A DNA stretch of 64,000 nt from Halobacteriovorax marinus SJ (GCF_000210915.2 NC_016620.1:1116001-1180000), one strand, 5' to 3'; counted from the stretch's first letter, positions 15,793-24,410 are shown. Notes: generated by a model from the letters alone, not told the origin. A program made the numbers and translations.

Positions 15793-17937
15793 TTGAAAAC
15801 TGTTCTCATATTATCTTTTTTTCTTATTCTCTTATCTAACTCGGCACACGCCAAAACAGCGATTACGACTTCTGGTGGAGTATCACTTGGATCGTATAAA
15901 GGCGGATTTCTCTACTATTTAACAGAGTTTATTAAGAGCAACCCAAAACATGTTCAGATCTCTCATATGGCCGGAGCCAGTGCCGGTGGTATCAATGCAA
16001 TTTTCGCTGTGGATACACTTTGCTCTAAGAAGTCTTTTTCTAAGGAAGAGAGCCTCTTTTGGAAAGTTTGGGTAAATACTGGAGTCAATCAATTATTTGA
16101 CCCTGAAAAGGTGACTCCCTTAAGTGTCTTTCACCGAGAGGGGATGGACCCCTATATAAATGAACTTAAGGAGAGGTTTAAAAATGGATACTCCAAAGAT
16201 TGTAATCTTACGATAGGTATACCTGTAACTAGTAAGCATCCATTTAATATGATTGACCACGAGAAGGTTTACTTTCCAAGCTTAAGAAACTTCTTTGTCT
16301 TCACTATTTCAGGAAACGGAGAAGGCAAGCCTGTGAGTTTTAGAAATAGAATTATTAAGGGCACTACTAAGAATCAATTACAGCTTCCATTTTCAGATGA
16401 CTTTAATCAAAATTATGACCTAATAAAGAAAGTCATGTATGCCACGAGTGCTTTTCCTGTCGCCTTTGCTCCTGTTAAGATCCCCACGTGTAAGAAGTCT
16501 GAATCAAATTGTAGCGCAGAAAACTCACAGGAGAGTACTTTCTTTGATGGTGGGGTTTTTGATAATAACCCCTTTAGCTTAACGAATCAGATATCAGAAT
16601 TACTGTATCCTAAAACTTATAAGAAGTTTGAATACTATTATCTAAATTCATCGAACCACGCTTTTAAGGAGCTAGACACCTCAAGTATCAATGTAGAGGA
16701 GAAAGAAAATCTCTCGAGCATGATTGCAAACTCCCTAAGCGATTTAATAGCAGTATCTAGAATGTCTGAAGAGGCGACCTTCTTAAAAGATAATCTCGAT
16801 GTGATTGAGCGCTCAATTGTCCCTACAACTCTTTTGCCTCCAATGAGCTCTCCTTTATATGCTTTTATGGGGTTCTACGATATAGACTTTAGAAAGTTTG
16901 ACTATGAGCTGGGTATGAATGATGCCCACGAATTTGTGAAGAAGAAATATAAGAGCAAAGATATTCGATTCCCATCATTAAATAATACGGCCCTTCACAA
17001 TTGCTTTGAAATGATTCGAAAGAGCAGTAAGGAGGCCATCGATAAATGTGAAGAAAACTTCCCTGAGCTTGATGAAAATCTTCAAAAGATTTTTCAACTC
17101 GAAATATTTAGGGCCCATAGATTTTGTAAGAACCTAAATGATAAAGAAGGACGTTTTAAAGATCTATGTAAGTTCTATGGACTAAGTGATCAGGCATATA
17201 CAATTATTCCAAATCTTCCTAAAGGACTTGATACACCAACAAAGAATAGCGAAGGCGAAGAAAGTGAGGTTAATTACATTCTTCGTGTCTTAGATACTCT
17301 GAAATTTAAATATACAGATCTAAACTTAAATTCAAGCTTTCATGTAGATGGAGTAGAGAAAGTTTATCTCTCTCAGCGAAGAATGCTCAACGCTTTTAAG
17401 AGAAAACAACCCTCTCAGGAAGCTGCTATGATTGGTGTTATAGAAACTTATCTTCTTCAGAACCTAGACTATATTCCACCTAGTGATTTACTGTATTTCA
17501 ACTTTGGTAATACACTTGAAGTTGGAATAAAGAAGAATTATCCAACTTTTTCAAAGAGCGTGAACTTTCAAGCTTCTTTTTACTTCTTAGATTATTATAC
17601 ATTTCTTGGATCGGAAGCTGATAATATTGCTATATCTCCCACTATCGGAGTGAGCATCTCTCCTCGAATTTTTCACCATGATAATTATCGTTTGAGTTTA
17701 GGTATTCAATTAGGATATCAATTTTCTTCCCGTGATGGGTATGGTGGAGAGGATTGTCGAATTTCTGATTATAGAGTTAAGGGCTCTTATTGTAGTGGTG
17801 ATTTAGCAATTCTCTATGTCGCGGCAGGGATTTTTGATCGTGTTAATTTAAAATTTGGATATATGATTCACAAAGAAATAGGACCTGTCTTAGATGCTAA
17901 GACAGGCTTTCTTATGATTGGTTATAATTTCTTTTAG
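15793..17937 (+). CDS. Secreted patatin-like phospholipase with beta-barrel-like C-terminus
   Basis: A signal peptide (1-20, ending AHA) precedes a patatin domain. The oxyanion loop is SGGVSLGSYKGG, the nucleophile elbow is GASAGG with Ser63, and the catalytic Asp252 lies in FFDGGVFDNNP. The middle region (about 330-550) is helical and unrecognised. The final 150 residues alternate polar and hydrophobic residues and end in YNFF, like an outer-membrane barrel. This resembles type Vd (PlpD) passenger-barrel proteins, but the barrel part is shorter and I see no POTRA domain. The start is TTG without a strong ribosome-binding site. It could attack prey or host phospholipids. Confidence 0.85.
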   Translation: MKTVLILSFFLILLSNSAHAKTAITTSGGVSLGSYKGGFLYYLTEFIKSNPKHVQISHMAGASAGGINAIFAVDTLCSKKSFSKEESLFWKVWVNTGVNQLFDPEKVTPLSVFHREGMDPYINELKERFKNGYSKDCNLTIGIPVTSKHPFNMIDHEKVYFPSLRNFFVFTISGNGEGKPVSFRNRIIKGTTKNQLQLPFSDDFNQNYDLIKKVMYATSAFPVAFAPVKIPTCKKSESNCSAENSQESTFFDGGVFDNNPFSLTNQISELLYPKTYKKFEYYYLNSSNHAFKELDTSSINVEEKENLSSMIANSLSDLIAVSRMSEEATFLKDNLDVIERSIVPTTLLPPMSSPLYAFMGFYDIDFRKFDYELGMNDAHEFVKKKYKSKDIRFPSLNNTALHNCFEMIRKSSKEAIDKCEENFPELDENLQKIFQLEIFRAHRFCKNLNDKEGRFKDLCKFYGLSDQAYTIIPNLPKGLDTPTKNSEGEESEVNYILRVLDTLKFKYTDLNLNSSFHVDGVEKVYLSQRRMLNAFKRKQPSQEAAMIGVIETYLLQNLDYIPPSDLLYFNFGNTLEVGIKKNYPTFSKSVNFQASFYFLDYYTFLGSEADNIAISPTIGVSISPRIFHHDNYRLSLGIQLGYQFSSRDGYGGEDCRISDYRVKGSYCSGDLAILYVAAGIFDRVNLKFGYMIHKEIGPVLDAKTGFLMIGYNFF
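17884..17906. terminator. Perfect hairpin inside the 3' end of the patatin gene
   Basis: CCTGTCTTAG and CTAAGACAGG form a perfect 10-bp stem with a 3-base loop, followed by CTTTCTT. It lies about 30 bases before the stop codon, inside coding sequence, at a tail-to-tail gene junction with only two bases between the two genes. It may end transcription in one or both directions. Confidence 0.5.
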
Positions 17938-17939
17938 AA

Positions 17940-18248
17940 TTAATTACAGATTTCTTTAACTAGGTTTAGCTCTTCTTTGGCCTGAAAGAGTTCTTCTTGA
18001 GTCGTCATACCGTATTCATATGATCTCTTTGCGTAGTCGTAAAGATCCTGCTTTAATCCAATCTTTGTATTACACATAGACTTTTTAGAAAGTTCTTTAT
18101 TCAGGTTACAATCAACGGCCTTCGCTACGTCTATCTGGCTCGCAAGTCCAACTCTGTATTCGTTAATTTTCTGATCAACGCTTTCACAAGCTAAGATATT
18201 TGAAGTTGAAATTAGAGCAATCGATAGTGCAAGAAGTGTATTTTTCAT
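17940..18248 (-). CDS. Small exported protein with two TolC-like helical repeats
   Basis: The 102-residue product has a signal peptide ending near ILACES and five further Cys-spaced or helical segments. Two segments repeat one pattern: YRVGLASQIDVAKA (31-44) and YEYGMTTQEELFQA (77-90). Both resemble the YxxGxxSxxDvxxA motif of TolC-type outer-membrane efflux proteins. The protein is far too short to be a TolC channel. It may be a periplasmic adaptor or a relic of such a domain. AAGGA lies before the ATG. It is monocistronic and faces the patatin gene. The function is unknown. Confidence 0.7.
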   Translation of the reverse strand: MKNTLLALSIALISTSNILACESVDQKINEYRVGLASQIDVAKAVDCNLNKELSKKSMCNTKIGLKQDLYDYAKRSYEYGMTTQEELFQAKEELNLVKEICN

Positions 18249-18379
18249 TTTGAATCCTTATTTAATTTATTTAAGGAATAAATATAGAATTAGATGCCTT
18301 AAAGATAGGTATATTGAAATAAATACAAAGGATAAGCTTATACAAGTACAAACTCATTTTTGAATGTTATCTGGAAGTT

Positions 18380-18931
18380 ATGAAAATTATTATCTTTTAT
18401 CTTTGTTTTTTATTTAGTTTCAACTCACTAAGTGCTTCTACAGGTGAAGTTCTCTACTTCAACTATAGTGAATACTATCAGGATGCTCCATACGAAGTTA
18501 ATTACTGCCATAAGAATCACGCTAAATTACTTCGTTATCTAAAGAAGAAAGGAGCAGATTTAGCGGAGATTAAAGTTCTCATAATCCAGCAGGATAGAAC
18601 AAGAACTCGTCTTGAGCCTCAAAATGGCCGCTTCGATAATTCCTATGCTTGGCATGTAGTCCTTTTACACGATGGTATTATTTATGATTTAAATGCCGCC
18701 TATAGTGATGAAGGAATAGAGCTTGCTGACTACTTCTCTTATACTTTAGGTTACGATACTTTGGACTCAGATATTCTTCTAAGAGTATATGAGGGTGACT
18801 TCTTCTTTTCTTATTTCTACTATCCAGATGGTAGAGAGAGAATCTATAATCCAGGTGACTTTGTTAAAAAGTTCTTATCAACAGAGGCCCTTAGTCCTCT
18901 CATTCAGGCATCAATGCTAAAGTGGTTTTAA
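18380..18931 (+). CDS. Exported NTAQ1-like (N-terminal glutamine amidase-like) protein
   Basis: A signal peptide (1-19) is followed by a domain that recalls eukaryotic protein N-terminal glutamine amidohydrolase. Cys43 lies in YEVNYCHKNHAKLL (compare YTSCYCEENVWKL). His92 and Asp103 lie in AWHVVLLHDGIIYDLNAA (compare DYHVVLL and IYDLD). These would form the Cys-His-Asp triad of a transglutaminase-like fold. The family removes the side-chain amide of an N-terminal Gln in the cytosol, so an exported version is odd and may deamidate other targets. The comparison is from memory. It is one base upstream of the TSUP permease gene. Confidence 0.7.
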   Translation: MKIIIFYLCFLFSFNSLSASTGEVLYFNYSEYYQDAPYEVNYCHKNHAKLLRYLKKKGADLAEIKVLIIQQDRTRTRLEPQNGRFDNSYAWHVVLLHDGIIYDLNAAYSDEGIELADYFSYTLGYDTLDSDILLRVYEGDFFFSYFYYPDGRERIYNPGDFVKKFLSTEALSPLIQASMLKWF

Positions 18932-18932
18932 T

Positions 18933-19697
18933 TTGGATTTAACACTCTTAGATTCATTCCTTATATTTATCTTTGTGAGTTTTGCTGGCTTTGTTGATTC
19001 AATTGCTGGAGGTGGTGGTCTGATTACGATTCCTACCTATATGGCGCTTGGAGTTCCAAGTCATCTAATTCTTGGAACTAATAAATTAGTGAGCACTAGT
19101 GGATCTACAGTTGCTGTTTTTAGATATATTAAAAGTGGAGTTGTTGATTTTAAAGTCATTGGTTACGGTATTTTTCTCGGTTTGATTGGTTCAAGTATTG
19201 GAGCTAATCTTGCTTCATATTTAGATAAAAAGAATATGACGTATATTCTTATTGCAGTTGTTCCCATTATATTTATCCTTAATAACTTTAAAGATAGAAT
19301 TCTAAAGCATGATGATTTCTCTCTTACAAATAAGCAGCTCATTATCCGCTGTTCTTTAATTGGATTTATTATTGGTGGTTATGATGGTTTCTTTGGGCCT
19401 GGAACAGGGACATTTTTGATCGTGGCGATGGTGCTATTTCTAAATTATGGACTCCACCAAGCTTCTGCCAGTGCTAGAATGATTAATTATACCAGTAATA
19501 TATCCGCTTTTATTATTTTCCTCTCAAAAGGTCTAATAGCATGGGAAGTTGCCACTATCGCAATCTTTGCCAGCATGTGCGGAAACTTCTTAGGTAGTAG
19601 TTTTGTAGTGAAAGGAAACGTAAAAGTTATTAAAACTGTCTTTAATTTTGTACTGTTAGGGCTTCTTGCAAAATCAATTCTAGATTTATTCTCATAA
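18933..19697 (+). CDS. TSUP (TauE/SafE) family membrane transporter
   Basis: The 254-residue protein has about eight hydrophobic helices. Two inverted family motifs are visible: GFVDSIAGGGGLITIPTY near the start and GGYDGFFGPGTGTFLIV in the middle. The family exports sulfite, sulfoacetate and related organic anions. It begins with TTG one base after the stop of the NTAQ1-like gene, so translation is likely coupled. Nothing nearby reveals the substrate. The family assignment is secure. Confidence 0.93.
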   Translation: MDLTLLDSFLIFIFVSFAGFVDSIAGGGGLITIPTYMALGVPSHLILGTNKLVSTSGSTVAVFRYIKSGVVDFKVIGYGIFLGLIGSSIGANLASYLDKKNMTYILIAVVPIIFILNNFKDRILKHDDFSLTNKQLIIRCSLIGFIIGGYDGFFGPGTGTFLIVAMVLFLNYGLHQASASARMINYTSNISAFIIFLSKGLIAWEVATIAIFASMCGNFLGSSFVVKGNVKVIKTVFNFVLLGLLAKSILDLFS

Positions 19698-19753
19698 TCC
19701 CTTTTATCAAATTGGTAGAGCTGTTAAAATATTCTCTAATATCGGGAGGATAA

Positions 19754-21013
19754 ATGCTTAAAAATGAAGGTGGATTTTCACTTGCACAAGTTATTGTTGC
19801 GGCAGGACTTTTAGGAGTTCTCTCTCTTGCTTTTATGCAATTAACAAAGAATATGGGCCAACAGCAGAACTTTGCGCAGTCAAAGAATGATGAGCTAGAG
19901 TTAGCGACTAATATTAGAATGCTTTTAAACGATGAGCGCTATTGTAGAGTGAGTCTTGCTGGAAACGGAGAAAAGGGAGCACCAGATTCGCCGGTCACTT
20001 TTAGAAAGTCATCAAATGATGAAGATGGTGAAGGCCTTGATATAGCGCTTTATACTTCTAATGTTGATGGAACTACAAGAGTTCAAAAGAAATTTAATGG
20101 CCAAAATAATCCTGGTAGTGACGATAAGAGTAAGTATGGAAAGGTCACTATTAAATCTATAAAACTTATTTTTAATAATCCCAATGGAGACGGAAATCTT
20201 AATTGGGACTATGAAGATTCTGCTTCTACTAATGATGTTGCCATCGTTCGAGTTGTGACAGAGAAGAAAATTTCGGCGACTAAGACGCGAACAATGACTG
20301 ATGATTACGATATTGTCGTAAATACTGCCACTGGGCAGACTCCCGAATCTACAGGGGTGAGCCGAATTATCTCTTGTAATAGTGAAGCTCTCTCAAAAGT
20401 GAATGAAGATTATTACTATCCGATAAATTGCTCTATGACACTTGCCCATAGTGATAGTGGAGGCTCTTATCGAAGTGCTACTTTAGATATGAGTAGTGGT
20501 GGTTTTATTGGAGTAAGGCTAAGAGGTGATGTTAATAGTGATGACCGCTTTAGGTTGGCGGCCAATTGTGGCAGTGGTGGAGATCTTACAGATTACTTTA
20601 AAAGCTGTCAGGTTGGATTTGGTTGGAGAGATGCCACTGATAATGGTTCATCGGCCAATAGCTCTCCACTAGGCTCTAGGCAATACAATTTTAACTTTGG
20701 CTCTTCCGCAACTTTACAGACTGGTGGAGATGTTAATGAAGATGATTCTTTCTATTACAGAATGCGCTGTCCTGATGGATCTAATGAAGAAGTAAACTCT
20801 TATGTAAAACAGAAATGCCTTATTTGTATGGGTCATACGGATAAGTGGTATTCCTCTCCTGAGAAAGCATCTTGTAAGAAAATTCAAAATATGGGTGACA
20901 ATAGTTGGGGGAGGATTATGACCTCTGGTGATGTTGGTGCAGATGACGCTCTCTTCTTAGGATTTTTCTGTGACGGAGAGTTCGCACCTATTATTAAAAA
21001 TTGGGGAATTTAA
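19754..21013 (+). CDS. Large type IV pilin-like protein with GDV repeats
   Basis: The N-terminus NEGGFSLAQVIVAAGLLGVLSLAFMQ is a class III signal: cleavage after Gly7 leaves Phe1, and a hydrophobic helix follows. The fifth mature residue is Gln instead of the usual Glu, as in some minor pilins. The 400-residue globular part holds three related segments: GDVNSDDRFRLAANC, GDVNEDDSFYYRMRC and GDVGADDALFLGFFC. Each pairs an acidic turn with a Cys. It may be a tip or minor pilin or a pseudopilin. GGGAGGA precedes the ATG. The 3' end overlaps the convergent dus gene by four bases. Confidence 0.75.
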   Translation: MLKNEGGFSLAQVIVAAGLLGVLSLAFMQLTKNMGQQQNFAQSKNDELELATNIRMLLNDERYCRVSLAGNGEKGAPDSPVTFRKSSNDEDGEGLDIALYTSNVDGTTRVQKKFNGQNNPGSDDKSKYGKVTIKSIKLIFNNPNGDGNLNWDYEDSASTNDVAIVRVVTEKKISATKTRTMTDDYDIVVNTATGQTPESTGVSRIISCNSEALSKVNEDYYYPINCSMTLAHSDSGGSYRSATLDMSSGGFIGVRLRGDVNSDDRFRLAANCGSGGDLTDYFKSCQVGFGWRDATDNGSSANSSPLGSRQYNFNFGSSATLQTGGDVNEDDSFYYRMRCPDGSNEEVNSYVKQKCLICMGHTDKWYSSPEKASCKKIQNMGDNSWGRIMTSGDVGADDALFLGFFCDGEFAPIIKNWGI

Positions 21014-21978
21014 TTTAAGACCTCATCAGAGATTTCCTGATCTAGGGCCCAGTCAATGACATTATGAAATTCGTCGATTGACTTGGCCTTCTTTATTTTC
21101 TTGTACACCTTTCTTTCATCAACAAATATGTCTTTAAAATAGAGCCAGTGCTCTCTCATTCTCTGTAGATAATCGGATTTAGCATTTTCTCGACTGAGGT
21201 ACTCTTCACTCATCAACTTATGCATTTTTATAAATAGTGCTCTATATTTTTGTTCATTATATTCTTCACCTCTAATTTGTGACAAAAGTGCTGGGTTGGA
21301 AAGGGCAGCACGGCCGATCATCCATCTCTTAATTTGAGGGAAGCGCTTAGAAATATTTTCAAAATCACTAGGGGTCTTGATATCTCCATTATAACAAGGA
21401 GTGTACTTCAGCAGGGGAAGGCACTCTTCAAATCCATCGAGGTCAACAACTCCTTTGTAGAGTTGCTTTCCTAGTCTAGCGTGAATTGTGAAATCTTTAA
21501 TATCTAGAGCATTGATAATTGGGATAATCTCTTTGATTTCATCTTTTGACTCTCTTCCGAGCCTAATTTTCACACTTAGCTCTAGTGGACACCTTTCTTT
21601 TATCTCTGTCAGGAGCTTTTCTACACGCCCAGGGTGTAGCAGAAGTCCTGATCCCTTTGTTCTATTGGCCACCATTGGATAGGGACAGCCCATATTGAGA
21701 TTGACCTTTTGTACGCCTAAGTCCTTAAAGTGCTTTGCTGCATGTATGAATTGATCAACTTCTTTAGTGAGGATCTGAGCGGTTGTAGGAATGAGGTTCT
21801 TAGTAAAGAGGGAGTCTTCCAATTGTCTCTTATTAAGCTCACCACTTTCCTTAGTCACAATATAAGGAGAAATAGAGGAGTCTGCTCCTCCAAAGGTCTG
21901 CTCGAGAGCATTTCTCAAAATATAATTTGTGACGCCCCTTATGGGAGCAAGCACTAGGTGGTGGTCTGCTTGATACAT
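21010..21978 (-). CDS. dus: tRNA-dihydrouridine synthase
   Basis: This FMN enzyme reduces uridines in tRNA D-loops. Catalytic Cys98 lies in NLNMGCPYPMVANRTKGSGLL. The FMN-contact motifs VKIRLG, FTIHAR, YNGDI and MIGRAAL follow in the expected order. At 322 residues it is close to DusC or DusA in size, and I cannot separate the subfamilies by eye. The C-terminal 70 residues form the helical tRNA-binding part. A perfect 18-bp palindrome lies 26 bases upstream of the start. Confidence 0.92.
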   Translation of the reverse strand: MYQADHHLVLAPIRGVTNYILRNALEQTFGGADSSISPYIVTKESGELNKRQLEDSLFTKNLIPTTAQILTKEVDQFIHAAKHFKDLGVQKVNLNMGCPYPMVANRTKGSGLLLHPGRVEKLLTEIKERCPLELSVKIRLGRESKDEIKEIIPIINALDIKDFTIHARLGKQLYKGVVDLDGFEECLPLLKYTPCYNGDIKTPSDFENISKRFPQIKRWMIGRAALSNPALLSQIRGEEYNEQKYRALFIKMHKLMSEEYLSRENAKSDYLQRMREHWLYFKDIFVDERKVYKKIKKAKSIDEFHNVIDWALDQEISDEVLN

Positions 21979-22004
21979 AGAGAAGAGCTATAATTAAAGT
22001 GATT

Positions 22005-22022
22005 CTAAGTCAATTGACTTAG
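22005..22022. promoter_or_regulatory. 18-bp perfect palindrome CTAAGTCAATTGACTTAG
   Basis: This fully symmetric 18-bp sequence sits between the dus start (minus strand) and the following plus-strand gene, close to dus. Its position fits an operator for a dimeric regulator at the dus promoter. It has no loop, so an RNA hairpin is less likely. Confidence 0.45.
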
Positions 22023-22155
22023 TGAGTAATGTAAGATTAGTTTTTGTGAATAAAATTTTTACCAACGCAGCGTTTCAGCCCTGTATAAATAATGCAGACT
22101 AAATTATCTTCTGCTAACATTTTAATATAGTTAATTTTTTCAATGGATTAGACAA

Positions 22156-22698
22156 ATGAGAATGATTCTTACTTTACTTTTTGCCCTATCTTTTATGAGC
22201 CCTGCTATGGGGATCACTGAGTCTCTTTACCATAAAGTTTCAGATGGAAAGTATCATAAAGATGGAAATTTAGAGATTAAAAAGCACGAAGCATTTAACG
22301 ACGGATTTCTTGTAAATATTGATTATAAATTAAAGCCTAAAGGTTTAATTGGAAGAATCCTTAAGAAGTATATGCAAGGTTCTTATATACTCTCATTTCC
22401 AAGCATGATGTCTACTGAGCAAGGTTACTACGACCTTAAAGACTTTGGGCCAATTGATATTGCCAATGAAGATAAGGTGGCAACAATTAAGTATATTAAG
22501 CAGATGGACAAAGATGGATATAAGGATGCTCACGTTGTTGAGATCAGATCTAAGTCCACAGTGAGTAGAGATTATCCAGAAGGTAAGTGGCACATGCTTC
22601 TTTACTATCATCCTTCTATTCACTCTCTAGGAGTGTTTAGAACAGAGATCTTCTATCACGGTAAATATAGCTACGAAATTGTTTCAAAGCTCAAATAG
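22156..22698 (+). CDS. Exported protein of unknown function
   Basis: The 180-residue protein has a signal peptide ending near SPAMG. The remainder is beta-rich with conserved-looking aromatic segments such as GKWHMLLYYHPSIHSLG and GKYSYEIVSKLK. I see no Cys and no catalytic motif. It is transcribed alone from an intergenic region of about 180 bases and ends at a strong terminator. I do not recognise the family. Confidence 0.7.
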   Translation: MRMILTLLFALSFMSPAMGITESLYHKVSDGKYHKDGNLEIKKHEAFNDGFLVNIDYKLKPKGLIGRILKKYMQGSYILSFPSMMSTEQGYYDLKDFGPIDIANEDKVATIKYIKQMDKDGYKDAHVVEIRSKSTVSRDYPEGKWHMLLYYHPSIHSLGVFRTEIFYHGKYSYEIVSKLK

Positions 22699-22700
22699 TT

Positions 22701-22724
22701 AAGGTGCCTTCGGCACCTTTTTTT
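22701..22724 (+). terminator. Intrinsic terminator
   Basis: AAGGTGCC-TTCG-GGCACCTT forms an 8-bp stem with a stable TTCG tetraloop and runs directly into seven T residues. It ends the preceding exported-protein gene and abuts the stop of the convergent yaeQ-like gene. Confidence 0.93.
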
Positions 22725-23256
22725 ATTTCAATTTTTCTACTTTCAAAGAAATCATGACATCATCACTTGATAAGTACATTGAATCATCTTCAATAGTACA
22801 GCTAAGTTGCATGCTCTTCTTACATAGAGAGTCCAACTCGATATTGGATTCATTGGAAATATAGTATATGGCGAGATTTTTAAAAGAGAGTTTTGCTTTA
22901 AGCTTTTCGAACCACTCTTGATAAGTATTGGTATTGAAAGTATAGACACTAACTTGGCGAGCTTTGCCTTGGGCCTGCTTAATTCGCTTTAGCGTTGGCT
23001 CTCCCATCTCTATCCAATGGAGAATTTCTCCCGTTAAGGACCTCTCCCAGATCTCAGGCTCTTCTGTGGTACTTAAGCCTCTAGTAAACTCTAAGTTCTC
23101 TGAAGCATTTAAAAGGAAGCAGAGAAGTCTTTTCATCATTCTCTGCTCATTTTCTGAAGGGTGCATGGCCATAGTTAGTGAGTAGTCCTCATAATGATTA
23201 TGACTCAGATTTGATAGGCTTATATTTGCTTTATATATAGTCGCACTAAGGGCCAT
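22723..23256 (-). CDS. yaeQ: YaeQ family protein
   Basis: The 177-residue protein matches YaeQ closely: MALSATIYKANISLS, SLTMAMHPSENEQRMMKRLL, EFTRGLSTTEEPEIWER, LTGEILHWIEMGEP and SMQLSCTIED. YaeQ has a compact fold related to PD-(D/E)XK nucleases, with the acidic pair in EPEIW and LTGEI. Its cellular role is unsettled; the E. coli protein was named for suppressing loss of RfaH-dependent haemolysin expression. I choose the second Met because AGGAAG sits seven bases upstream. The GST gene precedes it by 11 bases, so the two form an operon. Confidence 0.93.
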   Translation of the reverse strand: MALSATIYKANISLSNLSHNHYEDYSLTMAMHPSENEQRMMKRLLCFLLNASENLEFTRGLSTTEEPEIWERSLTGEILHWIEMGEPTLKRIKQAQGKARQVSVYTFNTNTYQEWFEKLKAKLSFKNLAIYYISNESNIELDSLCKKSMQLSCTIEDDSMYLSSDDVMISLKVEKLK

Positions 23257-23267
23257 GGGCACACTTC

Positions 23268-23888
23268 CTAATTAAAGTACTTTTGACATTCAACGATAGA
23301 CTCTCTCTTTGAGATCATATCTCTCCATTTTAGAGTATTTGGGAATTCGCTAAGATCCATTTCAAGAGCAATCGTTTGTTCAATATAAGCGTAGGCGTAA
23401 ATATCGGCTATACTCAATTCATTGGAAGCTATAAACTCTCTCTTTGAAAGCTCTCCTTCTAGGACTTTCATTTGCTGTGAAATAAACTTCTCTGCTTCTT
23501 CGCAAGTTTCTTTAACAGGGCTACCAATACCAAGAAATGGTCTGAGGATCTTTTCAAAGAAGAGTGTATTAAGCCATCTTCCGAGGTGGTTCGTGAAAAA
23601 TTCCATCCACTGATCGACTTGGGCATATTCAAATTTTTCTTTTGGGGCAAGGGGTGTATCAACGAGTGTTGCGATATATCTACATATTGCGCCTGATTCA
23701 AAGAGATACTTTCCATCGTGCTCTAGAACAGGAACCTTTCCAACAGGGTTCATCTTTAGGAACTCTGGGCTACGATTTTCTCTCTTCATTAAATCGACTT
23801 TAACGAATTCAAAGTCTAGACCTAGTTCTTTGGCCAGGTAGACAACTTTCTTATTATTTTGGGAATTGAAACCATAGATTTTCAGCAT
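23268..23888 (-). CDS. Glutathione S-transferase family protein
   Basis: The 206-residue protein has the thioredoxin-like N-terminal domain (MLKIYGFNSQNNKKVVYLAKELGL) with the cis-Pro motif NPVGKVPVLEHDGKYLFESGAICRYI. An all-helical C-terminal domain holds the capping motif FIASNELSIADIYAYAY. The family conjugates or reduces electrophiles with glutathione. A glutathione economy is also implied by the formaldehyde pathway at 30366-32323. It is followed by yaeQ. Confidence 0.93.
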   Translation of the reverse strand: MLKIYGFNSQNNKKVVYLAKELGLDFEFVKVDLMKRENRSPEFLKMNPVGKVPVLEHDGKYLFESGAICRYIATLVDTPLAPKEKFEYAQVDQWMEFFTNHLGRWLNTLFFEKILRPFLGIGSPVKETCEEAEKFISQQMKVLEGELSKREFIASNELSIADIYAYAYIEQTIALEMDLSEFPNTLKWRDMISKRESIVECQKYFN

Positions 23889-23939
23889 ATAAAACTCCTT
23901 TTGAGGAATTCTATAGCTGAAAAATGATAAGGGCCAGTT

Positions 23940-24410
23940 CTACATGCAATATGAATAGTCTAGTTCTTTAACATCCTTAGACCATCCTCTAAATCCAAGC
24001 TTAGTATTAAACATTTTTTCGAGGGCCTCTTCAATTAAGTCTAGATCTGTTCTTCTTAGAAGGTGAAATCTACTCTCATAACATGAAATATTATATTTTT
24101 GCTTTTCTCTTTTAATGAGGTCGTAATGGGTTTGAACACTAGCATTTAATATGTCACTAGTTCTAAATCTTACATATTCTCCATCTAGAATAAATTCATC
24201 TAGATATAGTGAGTCTAGTAGTCTGACTTCTGTCGAGCTCATTTGATCACATAACTCAGCTTCAGGATTCTCTTCTTTAATTTCTTGAATTCTTTCATTT
24301 ACAGCTTTCTTATAACAACTAATAAATTTCTCTGGAGTTAATTCGAAAGCATAGATTGATGTTGAAGTCATAAAGATAGAAGCAAGAATCAGTGCTTTTT
24401 TGATATTCAT
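23940..24410 (-). CDS. Exported protein of unknown function
   Basis: The 156-residue product has a signal peptide ending near SIYAFE and a largely helical mature part with four Cys (FISCYKKA, AELCDQMS, YNISCYES and a C-terminal YCM). The even Cys number and export suggest two disulfides. It follows another exported gene on the same strand, separated by a hairpin. I do not recognise the family. Confidence 0.7.
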   Translation of the reverse strand: MNIKKALILASIFMTSTSIYAFELTPEKFISCYKKAVNERIQEIKEENPEAELCDQMSSTEVRLLDSLYLDEFILDGEYVRFRTSDILNASVQTHYDLIKREKQKYNISCYESRFHLLRRTDLDLIEEALEKMFNTKLGFRGWSKDVKELDYSYCM

